The notes beneath the pieces are model-generated. The model had not been told where the DNA came from and made no database searches. It saw nothing but the letters and a program-made list of their open reading frames with translations. Source: Stenopsyche tienmushanensis (lineage: Eukaryota; Arthropoda; Insecta; Trichoptera; Stenopsychidae). From it: 64,000 nt of DNA. Positions within the stretch are counted from its first letter, which is position 1. Each line of letters opens with the position of its first letter. Both the position numbers and the translations under genes were made by a program. Below, piece after piece: positions 32,709-43,206 of this stretch. Location: contig WACJ01000048.1 in assembly GCA_008973525.1 (NCBI GenBank), positions 372,001 through 436,000 on the forward strand, given 5' to 3'.

Positions 32709-34879
32709 CTAAAATACATAATTTATTCATTTAAATAAATTCTAAAATATGATAAATATAAATATATACTTAATAAAACATACGTCTTCGAGTCCATGTG
32801 TTTGATAACTGACTCTTTGTACTTTTCTGAAAGTATCATCGTCCATTGCTTCTTTAACGGCTTCATCTAATTTATCATTTATTTCCTCGTTGGCCATATC
32901 TTCCATCATATATCTATACGCATTGAATTTGAATAATGATTATGATTCAATACAATTGCATTTCAAATAATACAAACATCACATTCAATACTACATACTC
33001 TTTTCTTTCAGCGTCTTCAGCGGCTCTCATACTAGCTCGGTTACTTTCACGAACGACGCGCAAATCTTGTTGCCAAAAGCGACGTAAATCTGCACTTGAT
33101 GTATAAGGAGCCGCTACTTCTTTTATTTTCAATACAATTATTGCAGTAATAAATATGCAAATTACATTTACTACCGTCAAGCAAGCACTTACAATACCTA
33201 CGAATATAAATTCATATTAAAATATTTAAAAAATACAATATTTAATGAGTTAAAATATATACCATTGACTGCAAATTCTATCGGTATATAATCGGAATAC
33301 AATGGCACATAAGAACTGTTTCCATAATATGGTTCACCGTTTATATGTGGAATTTTAACTCCTTTATTTAACAGCCATATGCATGCCAAGGCCCAGTATA
33401 GTCCCTATTAAAATAACTTTATAAAATAGGTATTGAGTAGCAATTGTAATTATATGAATCAATTTTCTTACACAATTAACAACAGGTGGCAATAACGACG
33501 CAGATATAGCAACGCCAATCAACGGTCCTACGCTACCTTGCAAAAGTGCTACAGCGACGCCCGATCCTGATGTCAAAGCCCATAACACCCCCATCCATAA
33601 CGCTCGAACATTTCCTCTTTATAAATAATACCAATCTATTAAACAAGATTATTTAATAAATAAATTTTAATTTATTTAGATTTACCTTCCTTTCATTTCC
33701 TCCGTGGGCCAATCTCCGAATCCCCAAGGCATTTCAGTCGATCCGAGAATAAGTCCAAATATGAATCCGAACAAACAAGATATAAACATGCCCACGACTA
33801 AACTTATAAAGCCTGATTTTTGCAAGCTACGGTCGGATATAATGGTACCAAACGTAATAGACATCACCGGACCCATAAGCGGAGATACTAACATTGCTGC
33901 GACGATATTGGGAGAGTTATTTTCGACCAAACCCAAAGCTGCGAGACAACTACAAGCAATTTTTTGTTATGAAATATCATTAAAATTATGCTCGATTAAA
34001 TTATAAATACATACTCGGCCGTGACGATCAATAAAAGATAATCAAACGACATTTTTCCGCCGCTTCGTACGCCGTCCACGACTTGTTTAACGGTCAATTT
34101 TGAACGGACCGATTCCACAAAGCTGTTCCATTGCTTTCTCTCTTCAGTATTTCGACTGTAATTATTTCAATGCTGTTTATAAATTCTTATTAAATACGAA
34201 TTCATTTTAAATGCGACACATACAGTATTATTTCTTCTCGTTCAACTTCAGTTTGTAGGCCTGAATATACAACACTGCATGGAAGCACACTTGAAAGAAA
34301 GATAAATATGATTATTTTGTTTTATCATATATTTTAGCATGAGAATAAATAGAATCACCTTACGACAGAATTACATTTTTTTCCAATACCCAGCTTCGTC
34401 AAACAATGAAGTAAATTTTCACACGGATCACCGGCCGATACAGGAAAGAATACTTCATAATAATTTCCTTTTTTATCACCGCACCATACTACGTGCTCCA
34501 CTTCTAATTTTTTTAACAGTTCGTCTAATATCTGGCGTTAAAAAAAAAGAAAAATAAATAGTTTTATTTATTATTTTAAATATATAAATAATATTTGATA
34601 TAAAACCTTTTCCATTGGTAGCAACTCCGAATTTTCAGAATCGTCTGCCAAATTATTCCCATAAGAGCTGATGCGCTCATCTATTCCGACGTTTGGATAA
34701 ATTTGTCCCAGCGTAATAGGAATACGATGCGGATGTTTATCCCTCAAATTAATCTCCACGCATAGCATATTGTCATCGCTGCTCTTCTTTTGGTTTGCTT
34801 GCTCGGCTTTATAGCCGTGCATAAGAACTTGTTCAAAATTTGCCGTCGGAATACACACCACAAACACAACGCCCGACAT
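32271..34879 (-). CDS. DUF389-type membrane protein, paralogue A (10 exons)
   Basis: Joined on the minus strand from 34879-34607, 34531-34359, 34289-34224, 34155-34015, 33949-33686, 33616-33472, 33404-33263, 33197-32999, 32913-32784 and 32708-32271: 656 residues, all GT-AG and in phase. The start MSGVVFVV is chosen because it aligns with MSGVLFVI of paralogue B; an upstream in-frame ATG at 34945 would add 22 residues. The N-terminal 200 residues resemble the ACT-like half of DUF389 proteins. About six membrane spans follow, with hallmark GLVENNSPNIVAAMLVSPLMG and VGVAISASLLPPVVN. A long polar C-terminal tail is probably cytoplasmic. The family is widespread in prokaryotes; its biochemical role is not established to my knowledge. 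Tandem with paralogue B, 954 bases away. Confidence 0.9.
32784..32913 (-). CDS. Paralogue A exon 9
   Basis: Acceptor GCGTATAG; encodes an acidic helical stretch (YMMEDMANEEINDKLDEAVK) ending THGLED. Exit in phase 0 at GAC-GTATGT. Confidence 0.85.
32999..33197 (-). CDS. Paralogue A exon 8: last membrane span
   Basis: Encodes IVSACLTVVNVICIFITAII and VLKIKEVAAPYTSSADLRRF, then a charged helix. Exit in phase 2 (GA-GTATGT). Confidence 0.88.
33263..33404 (-). CDS. Paralogue A exon 7
   Basis: Encodes GLYWALACIWLLNKG and a polar loop with an N-S-S glycosylation-type site (YYGNSSYVPLYSDY), ending FAVN. Exit in phase 1. Confidence 0.88.
33472..33616 (-). CDS. Paralogue A exon 6
   Basis: Encodes RGNVRALWMGVLWALTSG and LIGVAISASLLPPVVNC, two hydrophobic segments. 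Phase 2 in, phase 0 out, the same as its counterpart in paralogue B. Confidence 0.92.
33686..33949 (-). CDS. Paralogue A exon 5: DUF389 core
   Basis: Encodes LAALGLVENNSPNIVAAMLV and SPLMGPVMSITFGTII, then the span GFISLVVGMFISCLFGFIFG and GDWPTEEMKGR. This uninterrupted exon corresponds to parts of two exons in paralogue B. Confidence 0.92.
34015..34155 (-). CDS. Paralogue A exon 4: soluble region to first membrane span
   Basis: Encodes RNTEERKQWNSFVESVRSKL, TVKQVVDGVRSGGK and the start of span 1 (FDYLLLIVTA). Phase 2 in and out. Confidence 0.87.
34224..34289 (-). CDS. Paralogue A exon 3 (66 bases)
   Basis: Short exon after TTTCTTTCAAG; encodes SVLPCSVVYSGLQTEVEREE, matching LCVLPCTLHY of paralogue B. 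Confidence 0.8.
34359..34531 (-). CDS. Paralogue A exon 2
   Basis: Acceptor AACGCCAG; encodes ILDELLKKLEVEHVVWCGDK and a YYEVFFPVSAGDPCENLL strand-helix unit. Exit in phase 2 at AAG-GTGATT; the earlier GTAAGG was rejected because it breaks the frame. Confidence 0.83.
34607..34879 (-). CDS. Paralogue A exon 1
   Basis: 91 codons from MSGVVFVVCIPTANFEQVL to LLPMEK, donor AAG-GTTTTA. The same LPMEK end and phase-0 donor occur in paralogue B. Confidence 0.88.
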
Positions 34880-35274
34880 CTCTGCTGAAAGACTGTCGGT
34901 GTTATTGATTCTTAAACCACTTGTTAATCGATGCTCATGTGGCACATCATCGCGGAGGAGCTTATTTAATTAGTGCACCGGAGATAATAGTTCATCTTAT
35001 ATAAGTTACTCGAAAAGTATTCAGCGTTGAATCGCATCAAAGAAAATAACACATTCAAAGACGTCACGTATAAACACTATACGGAGCTGATATCTACGCA
35101 TCTCTCGGATGATCCTATTACGATAAAAATGGATACATTCTTATAATTAACAGAACCGTAACAAAGATATGAAGCGGCTGTGACAATAATCTAATTTAGC
35201 CCCCCCTCCATTTTTTTTAAAAAAATAATACTATTATAAATGCAATATATTAAATATTATTATCTAATATTGAA

Positions 35275-35513
35275 AATTAATCTTTGTTTGTTCATATTTA
35301 ATGCGCTCTCATACCGTTTATCCGATTGCGATAAAACTTTGTCCACTTATTGTTAAAAAATGCGCGAATAACATGGGCATAGTCTGATGTATAAAAATAT
35401 AAATTTGTTTGTTCGTATTTTATGCACTGCCATACCATTCATTTGATTGCAATTAAACTTTGCCAACTTATTGTTTGCACTTAGAGAAGTGCAAACAATA
35501 AGTTGGCAAAGTT
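35275..35513. repeat. Tandem repeat pair, 119-base family, ending in a hairpin
   Basis: Units at about 35275-35392 and 35393-35513 with TTTGTTTGTTC, CATACC and AACTTTG blocks as at 24841-25078. The second unit ends in a perfect 27-base inverted repeat. Confidence 0.8.
35456..35513. repeat. Perfect 27-bp inverted repeat with 4-base loop
   Basis: Left arm 35456-35482, loop AGAG, right arm 35487-35513, with no mismatch. Part of the arm (AACAATAAGTTGGCAAAG) recurs at 35531-35548. Confidence 0.95.
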
Positions 35514-35833
35514 AAAAGTAAGCTAAAAGTAACAATAAGTTGGCAAAGGCAAATTTATAGAAGTGGATGCTATAGTAGGGTAGACAGTGTGTTGATAATA
35601 TTCATATAATAGATTTACAGGGGATGCCTTTATAAAAATAAAATTATATAGCTATCTATTTTATTAAAATTCTTAAAACATCTTTGTAAAACACATACAA
35701 AAACATCATGCACACTATATAATTTAACAAATTAATTATATATTTAATCGTAATCGAACATTAAATAACTTTAATCGCACACAAAAATGTTAATATCAAA
35801 CATTTTACACATATTTTACTTCAAATTTAAAAA

Positions 35834-36011
35834 CTAATTTATATTATCTTTGGATTTTGAATCACATTCATTGACAGGTACGACGGTAAACTTCGAATGT
35901 TTCCGCACTGGATAATAAGAAGGACCTTCACTCATCACGTTATGGAACGTCGAATAGACACTCTCTTCGTCTAAACGTGCGTATCCCGGCATTTGATTGA
36001 CGGGAAAGCTT
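35834..36011 (-). CDS. Paralogue B terminal exon
   Basis: Encodes SFPVNQMPGYARLDEESVYS and a polar tail ending SKSKDNIN-TAA. The tail shows no similarity to that of paralogue A. Confidence 0.85.
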
Positions 36012-39000
36012 CTACAAACAAAATGCACACGTTAAAAATAATAATGAGATTTAACGACACTATATAATGATTTGATTCCGTCGTACAAGCGTGGTTTTCG
36101 TGCAGCCGGATCTTCGCTGAACTGTCTATAATATCCGTGTATTTCTTTGGCAGAGACTCTGCGTGTCATACGGGGATGCGGAGACCATGTCATATTACCG
36201 CTGCCCGAATAGCGTATTCTGTTAAATAAATCATCCTGATTTATATTCAGCCTGGAATAAATATTTTGATTATTTAAGTATCGACGCTTTAAAATTATTG
36301 ATATGATTAAAATATGTACCTGAATGCGTTACAATCGTATGATTTTGCGAGGTTTTCATTGTTGACGTCTTTCAATCCGTGACCAGTTTTGGCATCGTCT
36401 AATACCGTTTTATTAAAATCTCTGATTGCTTTAATGCCGTGCTTCCAAAAATCTGTATCGGATGAATTTGCAGGAGCTACTTCTTTTATCTATGAAATAC
36501 ATATTGTATTTAAGTTGAATCTTATATTGATATGTATAATTAATATATTAAAAATATGCACACCTTATAAACGAGTATTCCAGCGATATAAATGCAGATG
36601 ATATTGACCAGTGTGAGACATAGACTTATAAAACCATTCACCGCAAGCTCCGTAGCTGGATTTTCTGAATATACTTTAGTCTTTACAACGGTGGTAAATC
36701 TTGTATCGTCATTAATAAATACCAAATGAATCAACGACATTGCCCAAAGTAGTCCCTAGAATTTAACATCAGGATTATATTTATATTTCACGGCTAAAAT
36801 GTTTGTATTATATTATATTTAACTTACTGCATTCACAGCCGGAGGTAATAAAGAAGCAGAAATAGCAACTCCGACTAAAGATGATGTATTGTCAGATAAG
36901 ACGGCTATAGCTACGGCAGCACCGGACGGTAGCGCAATTAAGGCACCGATCCATAATGAACGTAAATCACATCTTAAATTTGTATATGTTAAATGTATAT
37001 TATTTATAAATATATTAACTCTTTAATGCTATTACAGTCATGAGCAATACCTTGATAATATTTCTGACGTAGGCCATTCACCTTCCCCATAGCTCTCGTC
37101 AATGCCACAAATGACCAGTCCGAATAGAAATCCAATCACCAACACCAAAAACAAACCAAATAGCTCATGTTTGATGCCCATTTTAAGAAGTTCTATGTCT
37201 CTTATTGCCGTTCCAAATGTGCCTGCCATTATAGGACCCTAAATAAAAATATCCTTATTAAATTAAAACATTTTTTATTGTATAAATTTATATATTTTGG
37301 ATATGTTTTTAATCACCATAAGAGGAGATATGAGCATACTTGCTACTAAAAATACTGTACTATTTTCAACTAATCCTAAGGCAGCTACAAGTGCAGCAAC
37401 GATCAATAAGAAGAAGAAATCGAACGTTAGAGCCGCGTCCGCTTTAATCTGTTCAACGACTTGTGCAACAGTTTGTCTGGCTCGCACCGATTGTACAAAA
37501 GCACTCCATGCCGACTGCTTAGCTACTTCATCAGCATCATTCTCATCATAAGAAAATATTTGTGTCGTCGGTAAAGTGGTCGGTCTATAATGCAACGTGC
37601 ACGGCAGCACACATAACGACGTGTTTGCACGAACGCCCAATTCGGCTCCGCGCAAAACTTTCAAAGCTCGTTCGCATCGAACGTGTCCTTGCATACTGAA
37701 AGTGATCTGCCAATGTGTACCATCGCGAGATTCACTCCACGCAGCATCGGTTATATTCAACGCTCTGATTACCTCGCTTACAACCTGAAAAAAAAACATC
37801 AATGTAACGTCGTCGACGTATTAATATTTATTGCTAATCTTTATTCAAATTAGACCGTCGATAAAAACATCAGCGATAAAATAAACTAGTAATTCTGCAA
37901 CTTTATTCATATTTACAGATAATGAACGCTTATATATGCTCGAATTCCATACGTCAAGTATAATTTTTATGCAATTATTGTAAATGGCGTGGGATATTTT
38001 TACGCTAACAACTTCCCATGTGTCATCTGATAGCACATTTTGTGACGTGTGATTGATGGTTACAAATTCTAATATTTCCTTATGAGACATTTTCATCACT
38101 CGTTAAATATAAAAAACGTTTGTGAATATCAACGGTGAAAAATTTCACAGATACAATTTATTAACGCCGAAGGAAAAATGGAAATCGAGAAGAAAATACA
38201 TTTTTCTTTCGTCGTTATTGCCACATCCTGTCTTATCATATTTTCATTGCATATACATATTGCTAAATTAATTTCAAGATGTGTGCAATCAAATACATAT
38301 TTCTACGACGGAATAAATTACTCATATTGATAAAATTGCAAACGTTATTTGAAATATATTTTAGATCCAATATGATTTATATTTGTTTTTAAATAACTCT
38401 GTATGTAAAATGTATTTAAATACTAAAATCAAGAGACGACCATTCAATTCATATCGATTAAAATAAAGAACTATTACTAGAACCATGTAAAATCATAGAT
38501 CATTCCGAAATATTGCCATCGACGCATTTATATCCGACGGAGTAAAATGAACCATATCGTGTTTATCTCTCAACTGAACTATTGACTGTATATTATTTAT
38601 ATTGCATCATTAAAGTTTGTATAAAAAGAGCATTCAATCTGAATATTGCAAGAATATAAATAAATTCGGTATGGTTTTTGTAAAACGCTGATCTGTTATT
38701 AAAGTATGCAACGATCAATACATTTTTATTTTTATTTCATACGTGTTATCAATCGTCTATTTATGCAATATAATGCTGATAAATAGATCTATATAAAATA
38801 AGGTCAATTTGAATTTTTTCTGTATGTAAAAATTGAAACCGACGATAAGTCATAGCCTTATGAATTAATTGATGTTATATTTTCATCTGTTATAAATTAT
38901 AACGGTTGCTATAAACACATTTATTGATTCGAATCAATGATGTGTGTTAAATGGGATGAAATTTACTTCCAAACCTTCAATGATACGTCTTAATAGTTTA

Positions 39001-39393
39001 AATATATGAATATTTGTTACGTTGAAGTTTGATTAATAAAAAATATGATATGAGTACCTTTTCCATTGGAAGTTCATGTTCTTCTTCGGTTATTTTGTCT
39101 TCTATGGGCTCTTCAATTTTGATCTCTATTTGTTTAATATTTGCTTCATTATCCGCTATGATTTCATCTTGTTCAGAAACCGATGCTAAATTTTCATCAC
39201 CGATAGGATTTCTATTAATTGTGGTCGTCGAGGTGCTATTAGAACTACCTGCAATCTCAGATTTGGCATCATAAGCGATGGAATAGTCAACTGTTGCTGA
39301 CTGGACTGGTTCTTCTTGCTTCTTAGCCACCACCTTCAACTCTTCTTCGTACTTCTCCTTGGGCACCGTTATGACAAAGAGCACCCCAGACAT
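35834..39393 (-). CDS. DUF389-type membrane protein, paralogue B (8 exons)
   Basis: Joined on the minus strand from 39393-39058, 37784-37317, 37238-37051, 36972-36828, 36755-36564, 36489-36320, 36251-36087 and 36011-35834: 613 residues with consistent phases. The N-terminus MSGVLFVITVPKEKYEEEL and an acidic insert are followed by an ACT-like region, then about six membrane spans with the hallmark segments ALGLVENSTVFLVASMLISP and VGVAISASLLPPAVN. The C-terminal 170 residues are polar. It lies upstream of paralogue A on the same strand, so the pair arose by tandem duplication. It shares three intron positions with A and differs at the others. Role unknown; transport or envelope-stress functions would be guesses. 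Confidence 0.9.
36087..36251 (-). CDS. Paralogue B exon 7
   Basis: Acceptor TATTCCAG; encodes LNINQDDLFNRIRYSGSG and HPRMTRRVSAKEIHGYYRQF. Exit in phase 2 (TT-GTACGA). Confidence 0.82.
36320..36489 (-). CDS. Paralogue B exon 6
   Basis: Encodes IKEVAPANSSDTDFWKHGIK and a polar helix ending CNAFR. IKEVA matches KIKEVAAP of paralogue A, where no intron occurs. Confidence 0.87.
36564..36755 (-). CDS. Paralogue B exon 5
   Basis: 64 codons: GLLWAMSLIHLVFINDD, a loop, then ELAVNGFISLCLTLVNIICI and YIAGILVYK. It lacks the intron that paralogue A has after FAVN. Exit in phase 0. Confidence 0.9.
36828..36972 (-). CDS. Paralogue B exon 4
   Basis: Encodes RCDLRSLWIGALIALPSG and VGVAISASLLPPAVNA. Same length (145 bases) and phases as paralogue A exon 6. 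Confidence 0.92.
37051..37238 (-). CDS. Paralogue B exon 3
   Basis: Opens GPIMAGTFGTAIRDIELL, then span HELFGLFLVLVIGFLFGLV and EGEWPTSEILSR. Exit in phase 2, the same as paralogue A exon 5. Confidence 0.92.
37317..37784 (-). CDS. Paralogue B exon 2
   Basis: 156 codons, after a T-rich acceptor ending TTTCAG. It spans what is split into exons 2-4 and half of exon 5 in paralogue A: VVSEVIRALNITDAAW, ANTSLCVLPCTLHY, SAWSAFVQSVRARQTVAQVV, FDFFFLLIVAALVAALGLV and SMLISPLM. Donor ATG-GTGATT, phase 0. Confidence 0.92.
37785..39057 (-). other. Intron 1 of paralogue B, about 1.3 kb
   Basis: AT-rich. It contains an 84-codon minus-strand frame (37845-38099) that is not in a splice-compatible position with the flanking exons. 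Confidence 0.75.
37845..38099 (-). CDS. Orphan 84-codon open frame within intron 1 of paralogue B
   Basis: ATG at 38099 (MMKMSHKEILEFV...), TAA at 37845. Balanced composition for this AT-rich DNA, but no recognised family. It ends 60 bases before exon 2 and does not join it in frame. Could be chance or an alternative first exon relic. Confidence 0.15.
   Translation of the reverse strand: MMKMSHKEILEFVTINHTSQNVLSDDTWEVVSVKISHAIYNNCIKIILDVWNSSIYKRSLSVNMNKVAELLVYFIADVFIDGLI
39058..39393 (-). CDS. Paralogue B exon 1
   Basis: 112 codons, MSGVLFVITVPKEKYEEEL to ELPMEK, with a long acidic insert (EIIADNEANIKQIEIKIEEP) absent from paralogue A. Donor AAG-GTACTC, phase 0. Confidence 0.9.
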
Positions 39394-39962
39394 GATTAAA
39401 TTAATTAATTAAAACACCGACGACTCTTCAGCAGTTCAACATTTTTAAGCAGACACGACACTGCTCATCGATAGATTCCTATTTACTGACAGTACGTTTC
39501 GTTCGATTGCTGTTTTCAGTTGCAATTATTGTCACAACAATACACATGCAGTAATAATAACCGCAAACGTGATTTCCGTATATGAAACTGATAATATCTT
39601 ACTGGCGATACTTAAATGTAAGCACCATAAATGGGTGGTTCGTTGAAGAATTCAGTCTTTGTATTGGGACCTATGAATTTTAACGACTCCCATTAAATTA
39701 TCGTCAAATCTTCATGAAAACGAACAGAAGACGAGCGAAAACATCGTTCATGATGCATGAATTCCATCAGTTTCGCTTATGTAATTTTGAATAATTGCAA
39801 TATTGATTCACAAAATTCTTTCAGTCAGATGATTCATACATTAAAAATGTATTATATCATCATGAACATCATCAAACCGTAACATTCAAGGCTCAATAAA
39901 GCCTCTGATTAATGTTTTCAGGTGGAATTTCAGCAATGAATTGATACAATCAAACATTACAT
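39394..39962. other. Upstream region of paralogue B
   Basis: Presumed promoter side of paralogue B. I see no convincing TATA box or initiator. No gene or repeat. Confidence 0.5.
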
Positions 39963-40130
39963 CAGCGTCCAACAAAATGTGGCCCGCGGGCCGGATCCGG
40001 CCCTCCAAAGTTATTCATCCGGCCCCCGACTTTTATATATTCAGCTTGTGCTGAATAAATGTATTAAAAATATATATTTTATGGCTGTAAATTTATCTGC
40101 ATCAATTGTACTTAGAGAGTAATATATTTT
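39963..40130 (+). mobile_element. hAT-like terminal region (GGCCCGCGGGCCGGATCCGGCC)
   Basis: Starts CAGCGTCCAACAAAATGTGG and runs into a GC-rich GGCCCGCGGGCCGGATCCG block. CAG plus a GGCCCGCGGGCC block is typical of hAT-type element ends found in many animals. The other end was not found. Confidence 0.45.
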
Positions 40131-40400
40131 TTATGAATGGGAAATCAAAACCCGTTCCAAAAATATCGAGTCCCAAGTGGTTGTGGCTAAGGAATCCAAT
40201 CCCGGGATCTCGGACAGTTTTAGGTGCTCATGAATCCTGGGACTAGTAAACGTAATCCCAAAATAATCGTTTAATCTATGTATACATATATACAGTACAT
40301 ATATGTTTTTCAAATTGTTATATTAACCTTTCCCTACCGATGATGTATTTACTACACCTTGACTTTAATAATGGGAATATCGATATGAAATATAATAGAT
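40131..40400 (-). repeat. Dispersed repeat, copy 2
   Basis: Inverted match of 5877-6000 in 40259-40385, plus GGAATCCAATCCCGGGAT near 40191. It shares a TTAACCTTTCCCTACCG block that could be a TTAA-type end, but the similarity continues beyond it. Confidence 0.7.
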
Positions 40401-40689
40401 ACAGGCTTCAGAATTTTTGTATTCCTCCGTAATATAATTACGAGTCACATCATAGTTATATAGTATATAAATATTCATTTGCAGCGACGGAAATAAATAA
40501 TTTGTAGGGAAATCGGGAATTTTGCAAGTTTTAGTCCGTGTCTCAGCAGATAGGAATTTTATCAGTCACATTGATGATGATGATACGAAAATGGGGGCTC
40601 ACGCGGTCATCAATTCGAACTAGCATTTAAATACCTCCAACGAGTGTGGGGGCTGACCGTGCATTTTCAGCAGCAAGTTGCCTGATTGC

Positions 40690-41280
40690 GCTCGCCATGG
40701 GCGCAACTGGGCTTGGGGCGCAAAACACAGAATACCGACCCAGTTGAGAGTTGCATATAGTTTTTATTTTACTTGATCATTCAACTTTACATTAATCAAG
40801 AATGATCAATTTTGTCCGTTTTTATAATACATACATACATGTCTTATCTCTCTTTTCTTCGATATTGCTTAAACATTGGGTCAACCCAACCGGCATAAAC
40901 ACGCAATAAAATAAAGGCAACATTATTTTCGAGCGATTGTAAAATTTAAGCAACCCATTCAATCAGTCTTCTTCGGACAACTTCGTTTTGTAATGAGCGT
41001 TCGTAATCGTTTTGTAGACATATTCGGGTATGGCATCCGATCGCGAAGCGTTCATTCGTCATATCAGCGATCCAAAACGTGGACCGATTGGACATACAAA
41101 CCTTGTGGCCACTCCGTCCTCTTTTTGCGACATTCTCTATGATCTGTACGATCACGTAAGCAACGCAAGTCATTGCATTTATAATGGTATTACTTTAAAA
41201 AATAAATTGGATTCCGGGGGGGGGGGTAGTCAAATATCTGCCACGGGCGCTTCATATCCTTGTTACGGCGAAAGTTTGAT
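40690..41280 (+). mobile_element. hAT-like composite element, most complete copy
   Basis: Begins near GGGCGCAACTGGGCTTGGGG and ends GCGCTTCATATCCTTGTTACGGC; CCTTGTTACGGC is the inverse of GCCGTAACAAGG at the left end of the 9.6-kb copy. Internally it holds the non-LTR coding remnant ASDREAFIRHISDPKRGP (from 41036) and an 11-base G run (41216-41226). Confidence 0.55.
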
Positions 41281-41289
41281 TGATTTTTG

Positions 41290-42834
41290 TGTTGATATAA
41301 CATGTGAGCATTCTTATGTAGAATTTGTTTGATTACATTCATCTAATAATACTATAATATTCACTTCTTATTGTCTTGTTAAATCAATATTTCAGTTAAT
41401 ATTGTTAACAACTACGTAGAAGCAGAAATAGAAGATAATACGTTAACTAATGATCAGATAAAAATTAATCAGACTAAAATGTTCTAAATTATGCTAGAAA
41501 ATTTGTCTTTATACAAATAAAAACATTTAAAAATTACCCGGGTTTGAATAGAAAACCGTTATTTTGCCGGAACGAAATCCATAACCGAAACGATACAAAT
41601 ATTTTGAACTAAACAGCATAACAAAAAACATAAAGGTTCAAAGCCCTGATTATGTTATCATATCGTTTAAAAGCTATGGGATTTTAATTTTCATTTTCGA
41701 ATTCCGAACGTTCATGTGATTCGCTCTAATATATGGTTTTAAAAATGATTTCATAAGAACATACTGAATGATCCAATCAAGAACAATCGACAAACATAAT
41801 ATTAAAATAAAAAACTAACATAATATTAAAATTAAATTTTAATAGAATTTTTAACTTAATAAAAGACTTCGATTTGCTATGTATTATAGGAATAATCGAA
41901 ATATTTCATAGAAAAAAACAAAATATGGGCAAATAGTTCAAAGAAACAAGTTTATCCTAGAGACATCTATTATTATAAATTTAATACGTCTTAGTTTTCA
42001 ATTACAATTTATAATAACAGATGGCATTATTAATATAAATATTAATGTCAATAATTAAGCAAGTAATCGAACCATTTAAAAAATAATAATAAATATAGAT
42101 GTCACTAATTAAATTACTTAAATTTTACTGCATTATTTTATTATATTATTTTGTTATATTACAAAATAATATAAAAAGATTTCACAGTTAATAGTCTTTA
42201 TGGATAAAGTTCTAAGTCTGCAGTAACAAATTTAGTTTATTTCGTGTGTGGCATTAAAACTTTTCCATTGCGGACTTTTCCACAATGCATTGAGTTACTG
42301 AAAGAAAATTCAATTTAGTAAATTCAGTACAAACTTGAATAAAGGATGTGTGAATTTTGTGAAAATCAAACAAAATACAAAATGTTACAATACAAAAATA
42401 CTGATATTCTCACGTGCAAAATCAAAATGTTTTTTTGTGGTTTAAAAAAAAATAATAGAATTGTGTGTTAAAATACGTAAGATTAAGGATAAATATTTTC
42501 GAAATAACATATGGACATAAAATGTGGCCGCAAAAACGTCTTCTGATCACGTTGCAGACGTCGACAACATTTTTTCGCAAGCAACAGCATAATTTAAATT
42601 CATATGGCGAAAGAAATTTTGCCAGCATCTTATATTTAATTTCGTGTAAAAGTTGTATATCATAGTGCAATGCACTGACTGGACTGTCTGTCTCATCGAG
42701 AAGGTTAACGCTCTTTGAATTCAAATGGAATTATATTTTCCATTCCAAAAAACATTCAGAACATTGGATTAATAAAATTCACAAAGGATTCATCCACTTT
42801 GAATATTAAAAAAAAAACATTGTTAACTGTAAAT
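41290..42834. other. Intergenic sequence, AT-rich
   Basis: ACCG-rich repeat remnant at about 41540-41610. The overlapping opposite-strand frames at 42422-42724 look like chance frames. Nothing else supported. Confidence 0.6.
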
Positions 42835-43206
42835 ACGAAGGTGGGCTGAAAACTAATGCACACATGCGCGTCCGCTGCGTGCTTCATCAACAATTATAGC
42901 GTTTCTAAGCTCGCAATCACGAAATTTTATTATCCATTGATTTATAATAAACTTATCAACAGCTTTAAATAAGGATTAATCTCAGTAGGAATCACTTTTT
43001 CAGCAGTTAAATTCGTTAGTAAAGCACGCTGTTTAACTCGCGTTCACTAGAATACATCTTCATACTGCCGCTTTTTAGTAACTTAATGGATGAACGCAAT
43101 GATCTCAAATCTCAAACCTTAAATTGAGGAAGAATATCACTTCCACGTGCCATAATTTCGTTTGCGGTTCACAAGTATGTGTGCATTATTTTTCAGCCCA
43201 CTTTCG
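42835..43206. mobile_element. mariner-like MITE, about 372 bases
   Basis: Terminal inverted repeats of about 30 bases: CGAAGGTGGGCTGAAAAC... at 42835 and its inverse ...TTTTCAGCCCACTTTCG at 43206; both continue into TAATGCACACAT. GGTGGGCTGAAAA resembles the ends of some insect mariner elements (GGTTGGGCTGAAAAG type). The interior has no open frame. Confidence 0.75.

Larger units (their letters stand above)
34880..35833. other. Spacer between the two DUF389 genes
   Basis: 954 bases holding the presumed promoter side of paralogue A, the 3' end of paralogue B and the dispersed repeat pair with its hairpin (35275-35513). No gene. Confidence 0.75.

Noticed and set aside
34359..34370. GTAAGG donor (34363) for paralogue A exon 2
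   Set aside because: It leaves phase 0, which does not fit exon 3; the GTGATT donor four bases on restores the frame and the match to paralogue B.
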